A stretch of DNA of 64,000 nucleotides from Amphiura filiformis. Taxonomy: Eukaryota > Echinodermata > Ophiuroidea > Amphilepidida > Amphiuridae. Below the pieces are notes generated by a model. It saw nothing but the letters and a program-made list of their open reading frames with translations, made no database searches and had not been told where the DNA came from. Position numbers and translations under genes: made by a program. Positions 43,901 through 53,219 of the stretch are shown piece after piece. Location of the stretch: contig NC_092628.1 of assembly GCF_039555335.1 (NCBI RefSeq), positions 95,119,782 through 95,183,781 on the forward strand, given 5' to 3'. Each line of letters begins with the position of its first letter. Position 1 is the stretch's first letter.

Positions 43901-46900
43901 TGATCTGATGATGATGCAATTGAATAAGCCAATCAGAACCATTTTAGAGCAGTTATTCATAATATATCAAATTTAAACAACCTTTTTCTTTTCTTCCTTA
44001 AAAGTATTCAATGTGGGCAGTAAATTTAGGGTAGGTTTGGTTACGCCACCCCAAACATTTTGTAAAATAAAACATAAAATGAAAATCTAATTGAGCAGTA
44101 CTTACTAAACAACTTCAAAAGGAAGCAATTGGTAACATAGTTTTGTGCGGTGTTTTTGTTTTGCATCAACTATCTGGTGCTTAATATTTTGCTTATTTCT
44201 CCGACGTCCGTGTTTTGTAGATATATATCGCGCTTTTCGTTCGTATTTTTTCTCTACAATCCTGCATTGCTTTTTTCACCTGAAGAAGGGCTAGGCCCGA
44301 TACCGGTTGTGCAATTGAAATATATTCACGGCAATTCTGTCACTTGTAAACGCAAATCAACTTATGGTAACATAGTTATATGCATTTCAAAGTTATTTTG
44401 AAAAGAAAAACATTATGGTTTGTGGTACTCACTTTGTAGGTCATCAAGAGCAAGATCTTCCACATATTCATACTCATCTTCTAAAATGTGACTTAGTTGC
44501 TGTGATATGCAAATAAAGTTAAAAACAAAGTTGCTACAATATTTGTAATAATGATGTAAGTAGACGCAGGCAGCTGTTGAAACCATGATAAATTAAACAG
44601 CACAGGAAAATATAAGATATACATTTTGTGACCACTTCAGACTTCCAACACAGCCATATTTTTGTGACTACTAAAGTGATCACAAAAAAAGAAATCATCA
44701 ATTACGGATTGATGATTAAAACTTTTGATCCAAGCATAAAGAGTTTATTCATTGCCAAAAAGGTCATGACCCGATGATACAGTTCACAGTGTCACTCTTG
44801 CTGATGAAAGATAAAGTATGATCTGAAAAGTTTGAGCTAGGATATGAACATTATTAAGTTGATAACATAGGCCTACTGACTCCATATGCACACTAAGGTC
44901 AAGCACACTAGGATTGCACTAAACCCCTACTGTAGCTCACAAATCACAGTAAATAACAAACAACTTATGTTGAAATGAAAAGACCTTTTCTATTGCAGCA
45001 CCAAGAGAATGGAATCATAGCATTTGAGGCAATTGTTATTACTCACTCCAGAACTGCCAGTTGTAAACATCTGGAGATCATCAAGCACATCAAATGAGGT
45101 TTGGAAGGATGTGTCTTTTGCTCTTGTCATGAAGGTGTTGGAAAAATCTATACAAACAGCACCAGCACTGCAGTGACAATAAGAAGAACAAGAATAAAAC
45201 ATTATTTGAAATAAACATGAAAAATTTTCCTTCAATTACAATATTCAAATCCTCTACTGTGAACCCATTTGAATTTTTGTTTTTTTCGATGAACATAATG
45301 TAATTTATACACATACTTCCAGTTTATGGGTATGATGGTAAAATATACCAATCCGATGATAGAAACATGTATTTGGCAATATGGTACAAACCAGGGATGT
45401 AAATGGGCAACATATCCATTTCCTGAAAATCCATCTGGTCCTTGGACAAGTGGCGAAGGCTTCGTCTTGTATTGAACATTTAGGGGGTTGCCCGAAGAAT
45501 AGGCTCCAGGGTATCACACCCTCCTAAAAAAAAAAAGTTTTTTGGCTCTTTTATGGCAAACTATCATCAACCAATTCCGCAAATGCAATTTTTTTGTTTA
45601 CATTTCCGGATTGTTTTTTTTTGAAGTTCCGGTAATTTCTGGAAGATTTACATCTCTAGTACAAACCATTTTTCGGGATGGTACACTACTATCTCACAAC
45701 TATACAGTTCTCATTTATTTTTACAGAACTTATCTACAGACTCTGATCATTTGATGCACACAGCATTAATTATAAGCTGTAGTTGGACTAAATTATAATT
45801 CTGTTCCACTGGACTTATAGTTTTAGATGGCTATGGTATCAAGTCATATCCATGATGCATCATCAGGCCTACTGATCTTGAATTGGCTCTGTATTCTTGA
45901 CCTGTGACGTCACAGTGGCAGAAGTGACATCATACTGGAGTTGTTGAGGAATTTCCCTGATGGATCGTCCGTAACTCTTGGACAAGTTGTGGCGTAGTCC
46001 CCTCCGCGATTCAAAGTTGGTTCCTCCCTGCAAACATATATATTGCTTCTTTCATCCCTCTTTCATACCACCTATGTTCTTTGTCGAGCACAATAACATC
46101 CTTATTCTCAAAGTTGTGATTGGCCGCTTTGAGGTGCGTGTATACTGAGGAATTGTTAAGCCCTGTTCAACTGGGGGGGACGATGTTGGTATATCCGTGT
46201 GTGGAGAGGTTGTTTTGTCTCTCCTATGTAGTAGTCCACACAGTCTGAATCCTGGCAAATGATCGCATTGCTTTGTTTGCATTGAGGAATCTTGTCCTGG
46301 GGTGGAATAACTTCTGTCTCAGAGTGTTACATGGCTTTAATGAGACTGGGAAGTTGTCCAATGATCCTCTTTAACTTCTCAGAGACATCCGAGACATAAG
46401 GGATGGTGATACGTAACTTAAGAGTGCTCGTAGAGGTGGTGGAAGCTTGAATAAATTGCGATGGAGTCTTTTGCGGTTTAAAGGCTTTTTGGAACGTCCA
46501 GTCCTTGTATCGGCAAGTACTTTGTATCCGCAAGTACCTAGGAAAATTCCTGAACGACTCCAGTGTGATGTCACTTCTACCACTGTGACGTCACAGGTCA
46601 AGAATACAGAGCCAATTCAAGATCAGTAGGCCTAATGATGCGTCATGGATAAGATGTGATACCGTAGCCATCTAAAACAATAAGTCCAGTTGAACAGAAT
46701 TACCAGTTCATTAGTTAACTTACCATAACACCGCTAATGAGGATGCCAGGCAAACACTAAGACAGATCTGTTTGCAGCATAAATTAGAGTTTTCTTGTTC
46801 ACGTTTACCTCCACAGTTACCACAGCAACGACAACAAAAGAAGATGAGAGCAATCCATGGCAACAGGAGGAAGAATAGGATACCAATGATGAGGCAGATG

Positions 46901-49900
46901 ATGATGCCTAGAAAGCTCTCCATGCCCTAGTATGAAATGTAAAAAATGTTCAGGAAGATTAATTAAAGGTGGATAACCTGGTTGACAACCTCATCCCCCC
47001 ACAACCGTAAGTAATAATGAAGTGAATGTACCTGGTTATCAATTGTATCGAAGAGATAGATCTGCACATATAGATGAACATAATGAAGATGATCATGGTG
47101 GTGTAGCTTGTTATGTAAGAGATTCTTTAACAGCAATTCATAGAGAAGATCTTAATGATGATGCAATAGAAGCACTTTGGGTTGAAATTAAGCCCAAGTA
47201 TAGAAAACCAATTCTTGTGTGTACATTTTACCGCCCACCTAGTTCCTATGTTGAGTATTTTAAAAGATTTGACGAAAAGGTACAAAGTATTAATGCTGAT
47301 GACATTGTTATATTAGGTGATTTTAATCTTGATTGTTTATCTGAAAATACCTACAAAAAAGTTCATGAGTTTTGTACTAATAGCCAACTCTCACAACTTG
47401 TCGATGAACCGACCAGAGTTACGAAACGAGCGAGTACTTTAATTGATCTAATTTGTGTTTCCAAACCAGAAGAGATTTCAAATTGTGAAGTGGTATATTA
47501 TGGTGTAAGTGATCACTATTTAGTTAAGATGTGTAAGAAGTATAATAGGGTGAAACTGATGCCAAAAACGGTTACAAGTAGGTGTTATAAGCATTTTAAT
47601 GAATTGGAATTTACTAATGATTTGTCACGTATTGATTGGAGAAATATAACTACCATTGATGATCCAGATGATGCTTGGAAGCTGTGGAAAAATATGTTTC
47701 TTGGTATTTGTGACAAGCACGTACCTTTTAAGACTAGAAAAGTAAAAGGTTATCTTCCCCCATGGATAACCCCTGAATATAAAAAACTTTCTCATGAACG
47801 AGATTATTTAAAGAGAAAGGCTCAGTTATCTAATGATACAAACGACTGGAAACATGCAAAAGAAATCAGAAACAAAGTTAATGAACTGAACCGTAATCTG
47901 AAAAAGGAACATTTCCGAAAGGTTATAAATGATAATGCAAATAATACACACAAACTTTGGAAAACACTGCGTGATCATGGTGGTCTTGGTAAAAAAAGTA
48001 AAAGTATTATTGTAAATGATAATGAGAGTGAGAGTATTGATCGTGCAAATCAGATCAATGATCATTTTTGTTCAATTGGACACAAAGTTATCGATGCAAA
48101 TAATATGAATAGTACCAATCACGACTGTGACTTGATGAGTAACAACCTTGGATCAATTGGTAGTAATGTATTTAGATTCACAGAAATCACAGAAAGTTAT
48201 GTGCTCAAGGAGTTGAAATCAATTTCCATATGTAAATCAACTGGTATGGATAATATCCCAGCAAATCTTCTCAAAGTTGCTGCTGCATATATTTCTAATT
48301 CACTAACGCACATATGTAATGTTTCTCTAAAGAAAGGTAAAGTACCAAGCGAGTGGAAGGAGGCTAGAGTTACTCCCATACATAAGGGTGGCGACAAGGA
48401 TGACTTAAATAACTTCCGCCAATTTCGGTACTTCCCATCATTTCAAAGATCCTGGAAAGATCAGTTCATGAACAATTGTACACTTATATACAGGAAAATA
48501 ATATTCTTTCCAGTAATCAGTCCGACTTCAGACCAAATCATTCAACACAAAGCACCCTTATTGATGTTACAGATCACATACTGACTGGCATGGAAGAGAG
48601 AAAAGCTACTGGAATAGTGTTTCTCGACCTGCGGAAAGCCTTTGATACCGTCAACCACGATCTCTTGTTGAAAAAGCTCTATGGTCTTGGCAGTCGTGAT
48701 ATGGAGCTTACTTGGTTTACATCCTATTTAAAAGAGCGTACACAGGCTACTGCAATTGGAGGAACACTATCTGATCAAAAATGTATTACTATTGGTGTCC
48801 CTCAAGGGACAATCTTGGGACCATTGTTATTTTCTATTTTTGTGAACGACTTGTCAAGTAATCTCACATGTAAGACTGTACTCTATGCTGATGATACAGC
48901 ACTTATGTATTCAAGTAAATTGCTGATGATATGTGCACTAAACTAAATGACAATTTAAATAATGTTGAAAAATGGTTAGAAAGAAATAAGCTTTCTCTGA
49001 ACGTTTAAAAACTAAATACATGATATGTGGTACACAAAAGGGCATAGAAAAATGTGAAAATATAAATTTATCTATAAGTGGTAAGGACATTGAACGTGTT
49101 GACAATTTTAAGTATCTTGGGACATGGATTGATCCGTTGCTAAAGTGGGATGATCATGTCCACAATACCTGTAAAAAGATCTCTCAGCGTATTGGTCTTG
49201 TGAGTAGATTAAGAAAGTCTGTTCCACCCAAAGTTACCAAATTACTTGCCAATACACTCGTAATGCCGTTCTTTGATTATTGCAATCTTGTATGGAATAA
49301 TTGCTCTAAGGAACTTAGTAACAAATTACAAGTTCTGCAAAATAGACTTGTGAGGTTAGTACTTAACGAAGGCCCAAGGGCACGTGTTTTGGATATGTAT
49401 GATGTTCTGAAATGGAAAACTTTGAAAAACCGTTCTCATATCAATCTTATTAATCTTGTTCATAAATGCTTGACAGGGAATGCCCCAGATTACCTGCGAA
49501 CTAAATTTTCCTATGTTAACACCCACCACGCCTACGTAACAAAGTCAAGCTCAGGTCTATGTCTTTACCATAACAAGGTGTCGTCAGAAGCAGGAAAAAG
49601 AACTTTTCATTATCGAGGTGTTACAGCGTGGAATGAAATGCCACAACATTTAAGGTTAATAAATTACAACTCAAACTTGTTCAAACGGGCACTTCACAAT
49701 AATTTCTGAACTTTTAATATTTCGTAAAATGTATATATGAAAATGTAAATAATGCGCCAAAGTTTTACTTTATGACTTTTAAAGATTGATGTATTTTGAT
49801 GTATGCTTCTATATTTTGAGTGTTATTAATTATTCTACATATATTATGTTTTATGACCCAGTGAATATGTAAATAACTAGCCAATGTCTTTACTATGATT

Positions 49901-51614
49901 TTAATGGCTTTAGATATTATTTGATGTATAAGTTGATGTATGTTTGGATGTTTAAGTTATTAATTACTTTATGTATACTAGTATTACATGTATATTTTAA
50001 GACACAGAGAAATGTAAATAACTAGCCAAAGATTTTTACTTTATGAATTTAATGACTTTTGATATTTGATGTATTTGATATATGGTTTTATTTGGATGTT
50101 TGTATTTTTAATCATTCTAATATGTATAATTCTACCAATTACTATGTACTTTATATTTTATGACATGACACAGGGCCCCTGTAATAGCAGATTTATCTGA
50201 AGGGTAACCCTGTATAAATATGGTTTTAATAAATAAATAAAATAAATTTATCCCATCAAAATGCAGATTTTGGTATCAGGTGAAAGCTCATATTTTTCTC
50301 ATTAACATACTGAAATTAGGTGTTCCAAATCGGTATATTTCCGGAGAAATCATCAAAAAACTGTTGAATTAGTCTCAATTTTGTGGAATACCACGTTTGA
50401 GACTAATTCAACCGTTTTTTGATCATATCTTCGAAATACACCAATTTGGAACTCCTAATTTCAATATGTTAATGAGAAAAATAAGATCTCTCATTTGATA
50501 TTTATTACATGACCATGATGATTATCATTAATAAAAACACTGTAGACTATCAAAATCATGCTGTATAAAATGTCAGTAATTCCATAAGGAATTAGTCACA
50601 TTTACAAAGAACATTTCCACTTCAGGCTTTAGCAGATAAAAGCACCCAGTCAGCATAATAATGAAGTCTGAAATAAGCAATGAGATTAGACCCAAAGAGC
50701 AACTTAAAATTGACCTGTGTGTAATGGTAAATCCAAAATTTAGGTTTGTCGCTCATGGATGGCAAATTCAGCATACATCCGACTTTTATCTGCTAAAGCC
50801 TGAAGTGGAACGATAATTAGCATCTTTATGCTTGGGTATTACAAAGTTTGCGCATGTTGCAATTAATATGCATTTTTAGCACAATGTGTTACACATAGAA
50901 TGCAAACAACCACACTTCAAATCCAAGTTTGCCAGGTACATATGAAATATTCTGAACATACACTATTTGCTCTCCATGCAAACATGGTGAAGTCGGTACT
51001 CTTTGGTTCTACCTCAATGGAAATAACTTACCAAAAATATCTCCTCTATGACATCTGGCTCTTGCTCTCCTTTTATCATTTCAATCAAGTGCACAGCATA
51101 ATCTATAAAGTAAAAACATCACCATACCTCTCCATAAGAATTTATAAACTCGAAAATAAAAATGACAATGTTGTATGTGTTGTTATTGCTGTATTTTTTT
51201 TATTGTGTAGGCCTATATTTTTTTGGTTTTTTTTAGTATTGCAACTCATGATGTTGTGGAAGGGAACATAGGATATGTGGCCGAAATAAATGCATCCTAT
51301 GATATCCTAGAATAAGTCATGGATTTTTACAATTATGAGTAAAATGGGCAAAACAAGAAAAAAAATCTTCTAAGCTTACCTATTGGAAATCCCTGTGGCT
51401 GTACAATATCAACCCAACCACTTGCCATATTTGCTAGTGTTGCCGGTCTGTTTCCATCTGTCTTGTATTGATCTGGTTCCACAACAAATGATCCAAGGGA
51501 AGGAAGAGGGTCCCAAGTAATTGACCCATTAGGACTCTTGGATGGCACCCCCTGACATGTTTGGTAAGATACCACACACAGGAGTAAAGACAGTGATAGT
51601 GATGTCACTTTCAT
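29731..51614 (-). CDS. Prominin-family five-pass membrane glycoprotein, copy B (21 coding exons)
   Basis: Tandem paralogue of copy A. Exons: 51380-51614, 51032-51102, 46724-46926, 45047-45167, 44434-44500, 43417-43512, 42859-43043, 41536-41607, 40744-40884, 39761-39837, 38649-38798, 37996-38119, 37268-37441, 35951-36115, 34728-34799, 33995-34081, 32939-33148, 32060-32149, 30578-30860, 30156-30248, 29731-29768. These sum to 2754 nt (917 residues plus stop). Exons 3-18 have the same lengths and phases as in A. The layout is the same: signal peptide, TM1 with CCRCC loop, TM2, TM3 and TM4 around 425-500, TM5 followed by LIFAVKLAKYLRIM. The tail is His/Pro-rich and ends PPPSYEEAVKEF plus seven residues. 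Identity to A is uneven along the protein: near-identical in exons 3 and 14, low in exons 10 and 16. The last exon is inferred from a strong acceptor and an open frame only. Confidence 0.88.
30156..30248 (-). CDS. Prominin B exon 20 (His/Pro-rich, PPxY)
   Basis: Residues 875-905: repeated HPPP units ending PPPSYEE. Acceptor TTTTCAG, donor GTAAGT. In frame with exon 19; equivalent to exon 20 of A, with the PPxY motif kept. Confidence 0.68.
30578..30860 (-). CDS. Prominin B exon 19 (TM5 and tail)
   Basis: Residues 781-874. TM5 NTVWFSLGWCTVWMIISLIF then AVKLAKYLRIM. The tail is Asp/Gln/Tyr-rich and unlike A except for the short DNYDNQA segment. Confidence 0.88.
31031..31296 (+). mobile_element. 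LINE RT fragment between 52-bp direct repeats
   Basis: A 52-bp sequence (31031-31082; begins AATCAGTGAAATGGGTAGTA) recurs exactly at 31245-31296. Between them is a piece of LINE reverse transcriptase: NNYRPISVLPIISKIIERTV then SQSGFRSNQ, the same family as the 46990-50249 LINE. Intron 18 of prominin B. Confidence 0.75.
31914..31965 (+). repeat. (ATG)n microsatellite
   Basis: About 17 units of ATG/GAT, in intron 18 of prominin B. Confidence 0.9.
32060..32149 (-). CDS. Prominin B exon 18
   Basis: Residues 751-780, FGRCHPIRAIYDAAVNVVCH. Acceptor TCCTTTCAG, donor GTATGT; 90 nt as in A. Confidence 0.87.
32444..32776 (-). mobile_element. hAT-type MITE, reversed relative
   Basis: Reverse-orientation relative of 16616-16988 (shared ATCAATGGACTAAT and GGCAACCATTCACAACTTC-like blocks) ending GGCTATGCCACTG. 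The other tip is lost. Intron 17 of prominin B. Confidence 0.6.
32939..33148 (-). CDS. Prominin B exon 17
   Basis: Residues 681-750, ASMLSDTHHIQALIPLLDRD onwards to IIGYLDQFIDVAIEQ. Donor GTATTG is weaker than in A. Confidence 0.85.
33700..33945. repeat. Dispersed repeat, copy 1
   Basis: Matches 59368-59677 in the same orientation (AAAGCCATAATGTA, CAACTTACACCTAAATGGAA, AACAAAATTAAAATTTGA). No ends seen. Confidence 0.55.
33995..34081 (-). CDS. Prominin B exon 16
   Basis: Residues 652-680, PDVATELRQAASDLQDIQQS onwards. 87 nt as in A. Confidence 0.83.
34728..34799 (-). CDS. Prominin B exon 15
   Basis: Residues 628-651, LQEDLLTDDLLAYSIELHTA. Acceptor TCTGCAG, donor GTAAGA. Confidence 0.83.
35117..35298. 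mobile_element. MITE, TGGGCTATTCCA family
   Basis: Ends AACTGGAATAGCCCA; left tip degraded. Intron 14 of prominin B. Confidence 0.6.
35951..36115 (-). CDS. Prominin B exon 14
   Basis: Residues 573-627, LIPELRNQTAKLIDEIDIGD onwards. Middle identical to A; ends differ. Confidence 0.88.
36301..36390 (-). pseudogene. Broken extra copy of prominin exon 14
   Basis: In intron 13 of copy B, 186 bp upstream of exon 14. Similar to exon 14 over about 90 bp (translates as LDEIDIGDV then PDNLGPLLQYSAD). An acceptor-like TTGCAG precedes it, but its start and donor side are lost and the middle is changed. Closer to B exon 14 than to A (CCAAGATT shared), so a local duplication. Probably not spliced in. Confidence 0.7.
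37268..37441 (-). CDS. Prominin B exon 13
   Basis: Residues 515-572, TIDQPDLISEGYWLGDLILG onwards; nine differences from A over 58 residues. Donor GTAAGA. Confidence 0.88.
37996..38119 (-). CDS. Prominin B exon 12 (TM4)
   Basis: Residues 473-514. TM4 GVVLTFLLTPLLMLLTSTIF then LTCKPLKNLKLINE. Donor GTATGT as in A. Confidence 0.87.
38345..38616. mobile_element. Palindromic fold-back MITE
   Basis: TTGCAAAACCCCTTACATCC and its mirror near 38570, plus an inner GCGGGATGC and GCATCCCGC pair. About 270 bp in intron 11 of prominin B. Confidence 0.65.
38649..38798 (-). CDS. Prominin B exon 11 (TM3)
   Basis: Residues 423-472. TM3 MLALSLACFFIFGVFAVGLI followed by the loop FAKNVDPRYRSISSNCCGNF. Confidence 0.87.
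39308..39749. mobile_element. Mariner-like MITE with TACAGGGTGTCCC ends
   Basis: 442 bp; TACAGGGTGTCCCAGAATGA at the left, mirrored at the right up to CACCCTGTA. It ends 12 bp before exon 10 of prominin B. No transposase frame. Confidence 0.7.
39761..39837 (-). CDS. Prominin B exon 10
   Basis: Residues 398-422, ILDTLDDYEVFMKGRLDDSN then DYIIYR. 77 nt as in A. Confidence 0.8.
40130..40506 (+). repeat. SINE-like repeat
   Basis: Begins with a tRNA-like stretch (TTAGTTCAATCGGTAAGCCG, weak A box; no clear B box) and ends TGCCTGTGCATAGTGTACTA then AAATCACTATACTTTA, shared with 28154-28215. Intron 9 of prominin B. Confidence 0.45.
40744..40884 (-). CDS. Prominin B exon 9
   Basis: Residues 351-397, GVEALDQIESDINSAAEEPI onwards. 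141 nt as in A. Confidence 0.82.
41000..41130 (-). mobile_element. tRNA-derived SINE fragment
   Basis: Minus-strand B box GGTTCAAATCC inside GTGGGTTCAAATCCCCTGCC. A separate T-arm-like GGTTTGAATCC is at 41790 on the plus strand. Confidence 0.4.
41152..41516. mobile_element. TTAA-flanked palindromic MITE (piggyBac-like)
   Basis: 365 bp: TTAAGGGGGTACTACACCCC at the left and GGGGTGTAGTACCCCCTTAA at the right, perfect inverted ends with TTAA at both borders. Arms of over 80 bp. Intron 8 of prominin B. Confidence 0.8.
41536..41607 (-). CDS. Prominin B exon 8
   Basis: Residues 327-350, LPVLDDQISGSNTSIANISS with two sequons. Acceptor TTTCTTTCAG, donor GTATGT. Confidence 0.82.
42148..42332. mobile_element. 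MITE, TGGGCTATTCCA family
   Basis: TGGGCTATACCAG to AGAATAGCCCA with the inner TATGGAAGACATGACC pair. Intron 7 of prominin B. Confidence 0.65.
42859..43043 (-). CDS. Prominin B exon 7
   Basis: Residues 265-326, with NTTCAGCVPPNQGLTINIDF. A single donor GTAAGT at the position of the first donor of A. Confidence 0.86.
43417..43512 (-). CDS. Prominin B exon 6
   Basis: Residues 233-264, GMLIAAPVEDYLLEEVQVQV onwards. Acceptor TCTCTTAG, donor GTGAGT; 96 nt as in A. Confidence 0.82.
43601..43765. mobile_element. Truncated copy of the 11007 MITE family
   Basis: Shares GAGTATAGTCCCACC and GGTCAACCATGAATGATCCT with the full copy, but lacks the right end. Intron 5 of prominin B. Confidence 0.6.
44200..44350 (+). 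other. Possible retroelement end with ribozyme-like motif
   Basis: CTGAAGAAGGGCTAGGCCCG then ATACCGG: CTGAAGA, a four-base stem GGGC/GCCC and GATA in the order of a hammerhead core, with GATA where GAAA is expected. Penelope-like elements are known to carry such motifs. Weak. Confidence 0.25.
44434..44500 (-). CDS. Prominin B exon 5
   Basis: Residues 211-232, QLSHILEDEYEYVEDLALDD. Acceptor ATATCACAG, donor GTGAGT; 67 nt as in A. Confidence 0.82.
45047..45167 (-). CDS. Prominin B exon 4
   Basis: Residues 170-210, AGAVCIDFSNTFMTRAKDTS onwards. Acceptor CACTGCAG, donor GTGAGT. There is no tandem array at this acceptor, unlike copy A. Confidence 0.85.
45797..46701 (-). mobile_element. Penelope-like element relic between inverted arms
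   Basis: Arms of about 155 bp (45797-45955 and 46547-46701) are inverted copies with CCTGTGACGTCACAGTGG. Between them, on the minus strand, are pieces of a Penelope-like C terminus: ITIPYVSDVSEKLKRII, and a GIY-YIG-type segment DYYIGETKQPLHTRIYQHR, then THLKAANHNFENKDVIVLD. It is degraded and lacks the reverse transcriptase core. Lies in intron 3 of prominin B. Confidence 0.65.
46724..46926 (-). CDS. Prominin B exon 3 (TM1, Cys-rich loop)
   Basis: Residues 103-169. Four residue changes against A exon 3, and nearly identical at the DNA level. A LINE inserted in intron 2 begins only about 65 bp upstream of its acceptor. Confidence 0.9.
46990..50249 (+). mobile_element. Nearly full-length LINE (jockey/CR1/L2 superfamily)
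   Basis: Endonuclease and reverse transcriptase on the plus strand, antisense in intron 2 of prominin B. The endonuclease begins truncated at VNVPGYQLYRRDRS and shows ILGDFNLD and VSDHY. RT shows GMDNIPANLLK, LDLRKAFDTVNHD, GVPQGTILGPLLF and YADDTALMYSS, then the C-terminal region FDYCNLVWNNCSK. Frame 47022-48430 changes near 48430 (just after NNF), and again between 48930 and 49020, so it is inactive. The 3' end has an ACCCTGTATAAATATGG block and AATAAATAAATAAAATAAA. No CCHC ORF1 is present. Confidence 0.88.
50274..50500. repeat. Palindromic element next to the LINE 3' end
   Basis: TTTTTCTCATTAACATACTG is mirrored by CAATATGTTAATGAGAAAAA; central GAATTAGTCTCAA pair. About 227 bp; half of a related sequence is at about 26950-27050. 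Confidence 0.55.
50615..50810. mobile_element. MITE with 28-bp inverted ends
   Basis: TTCCACTTCAGGCTTTAGCA is exactly mirrored by TGCTAAAGCCTGAAGTGGAA; 196 bp in intron 2 of prominin B. Confidence 0.75.
51032..51102 (-). CDS. Prominin B exon 2
   Basis: Residues 79-102, DYAVHLIEMIKGEQEPDVIE. Acceptor CTTTATAG, donor GTAAGT; nine bases shorter than exon 2 of A. Confidence 0.77.
51380..51614 (-). CDS. Prominin B exon 1 (signal peptide)
   Basis: Residues 1-78 plus one base. Signal peptide MKVTSLSLSLLLCVVSYQTC, then WDPLPSLGSFVVEPDQYKTD, nearly the same as A. Donor GTAAGC. Confidence 0.87.
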
Positions 51615-52485
51615 TTTAACTTATTTTATGTCCAGGGATGTTGAAGTGTAAACAGAAGTGATTGGTTTTGGTTATATCTGAAGCATCTCCCAGTCGACTC
51701 CCACCCCATCAATATTGATCTGAAGGACAAAAATCACCATTAGTTTATTTTTGTGATATAGTAAGATACCTGTCATGTATTAATAAAAATATGCGCAACT
51801 TGCAAGTATATGCAGTAGAACAAAACTAATTAAACTAATAATATAATAATAAAAGTATGATTTAATTGAATCAAGTCTATTTATTAATGTGATGTTCACA
51901 TTTCTTTTTCAATTACTAGACACATGGTTGCACTAAAGACACTATCTGTGATTCATTAAATCAGAAAATCAGGTATTACCATTTTTGTACAGGTATGCTG
52001 AACCACCGTGCAAGTGATAAGCCTGAACATGACCTAATAAAGATGAAACATGTTGGAGGAGTTTGTCCATACAGACACTTGTAGTTACAATGAAGCTTCA
52101 TATTTATCAACACACAAATTTTCTTCCTGTTTGCATGCATCATATGACAAAATGTTGTTGAAAATCATTTTAATGACTTACCCATCGCTTTTATGCCGCT
52201 TCTGAAAAACTACATATTTGTACTCCTTTTGAAGGGATCCTGATTGTATTTTGTGCCTTTAAAACTTTCAGTTAATTTCATTGATGCGCACTTTTCAATC
52301 AATGATATTAATATATTGTTACCAAATTTGTGATCAAATGTGATCTGTCTGGATATACTCTGGATGCACCCCTATAAGGTATGAAGATTTTAACTTTCCT
52401 AACCAATAGTTCAAATTTGTTACCAACATTTATTATGTCTAGACTGGTAAAATATATTGTGACTGTTTCACCTCAAGTTGGGTAG

Positions 52486-52870
52486 CCCGGGGGGGGGGGG
52501 TACTCAGTACAAATGACCATACGGGGACGTGCCGCAAACATGGGTAGCATTTTAAGCCTTCTGGTATATCAATGACCCCTTTTTCAAAGCCTATTTTGGT
52601 ATATGAATGGGTCCTTTTTTCAAAATTTTCTCAATTTTTTCAGAAAATAGCCCAATTTTTCCTTAATCTAGCCAAAATTTTCAAAATTTTTCCAAAATTT
52701 TGGGAAAATTTGTAAAAACTAAGACAATTTTGGGTAAATTCGGCCGACAATTTTGACTTTTGGTATATCAATGGGTCCAAATTTCTTGAAAAATTGGTAT
52801 ATTTATGGGTCTACTTCCAAAATCTCAGCGGCACGTCCCTACCAAAACCAAACTTGAGTACCCCCCCGGG
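52486..52870. mobile_element. MITE with CCCGGGGGGG ends and 8-bp target duplication
   Basis: 385 bp; ends pair through GTACTC and CGGGGACGTGCCGC against GCGGCACGTCCC and GAGTACCCCCCCGGG. Exact duplicate TTGGGTAG at 52478-52485 and 52871-52878. Repeated GGTATATCAATGGGTCC units inside. Confidence 0.85.
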
Positions 52871-53219
52871 TTGGGTAGTGATGTCAGTGCTTTTACATGG
52901 ATTAGGTTAGCTCTTAAAGATGCAAAATATGCACTTACATCCACCAAACTCCCGGTGAAATACAAGAAATTTACTTTGAATGAGAATTAAAATCAGTTCA
53001 ACTCATGTGACAGCAGCTCAACTCCAGTGAAAGAAAAGCTTTCATGTGCACATGAGTCACAACCCAAAACATACACAAAACTATACATGTTGATCAGTTC
53101 TGTCAAATCAGCAAACCAAATAAACCAAGTTTCTGAAACAATTACGGTAGTACAATAATATGGGTGCATAATGCACTTGAAAAACAGTTAATATGATGCA
53201 ATTGAACACCATACTCACC

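Noticed and set aside
52805-52990. Small plus-strand frame near the CCCGGGG-tipped MITE
   Set aside because: Starts inside the MITE and shows no conserved features.
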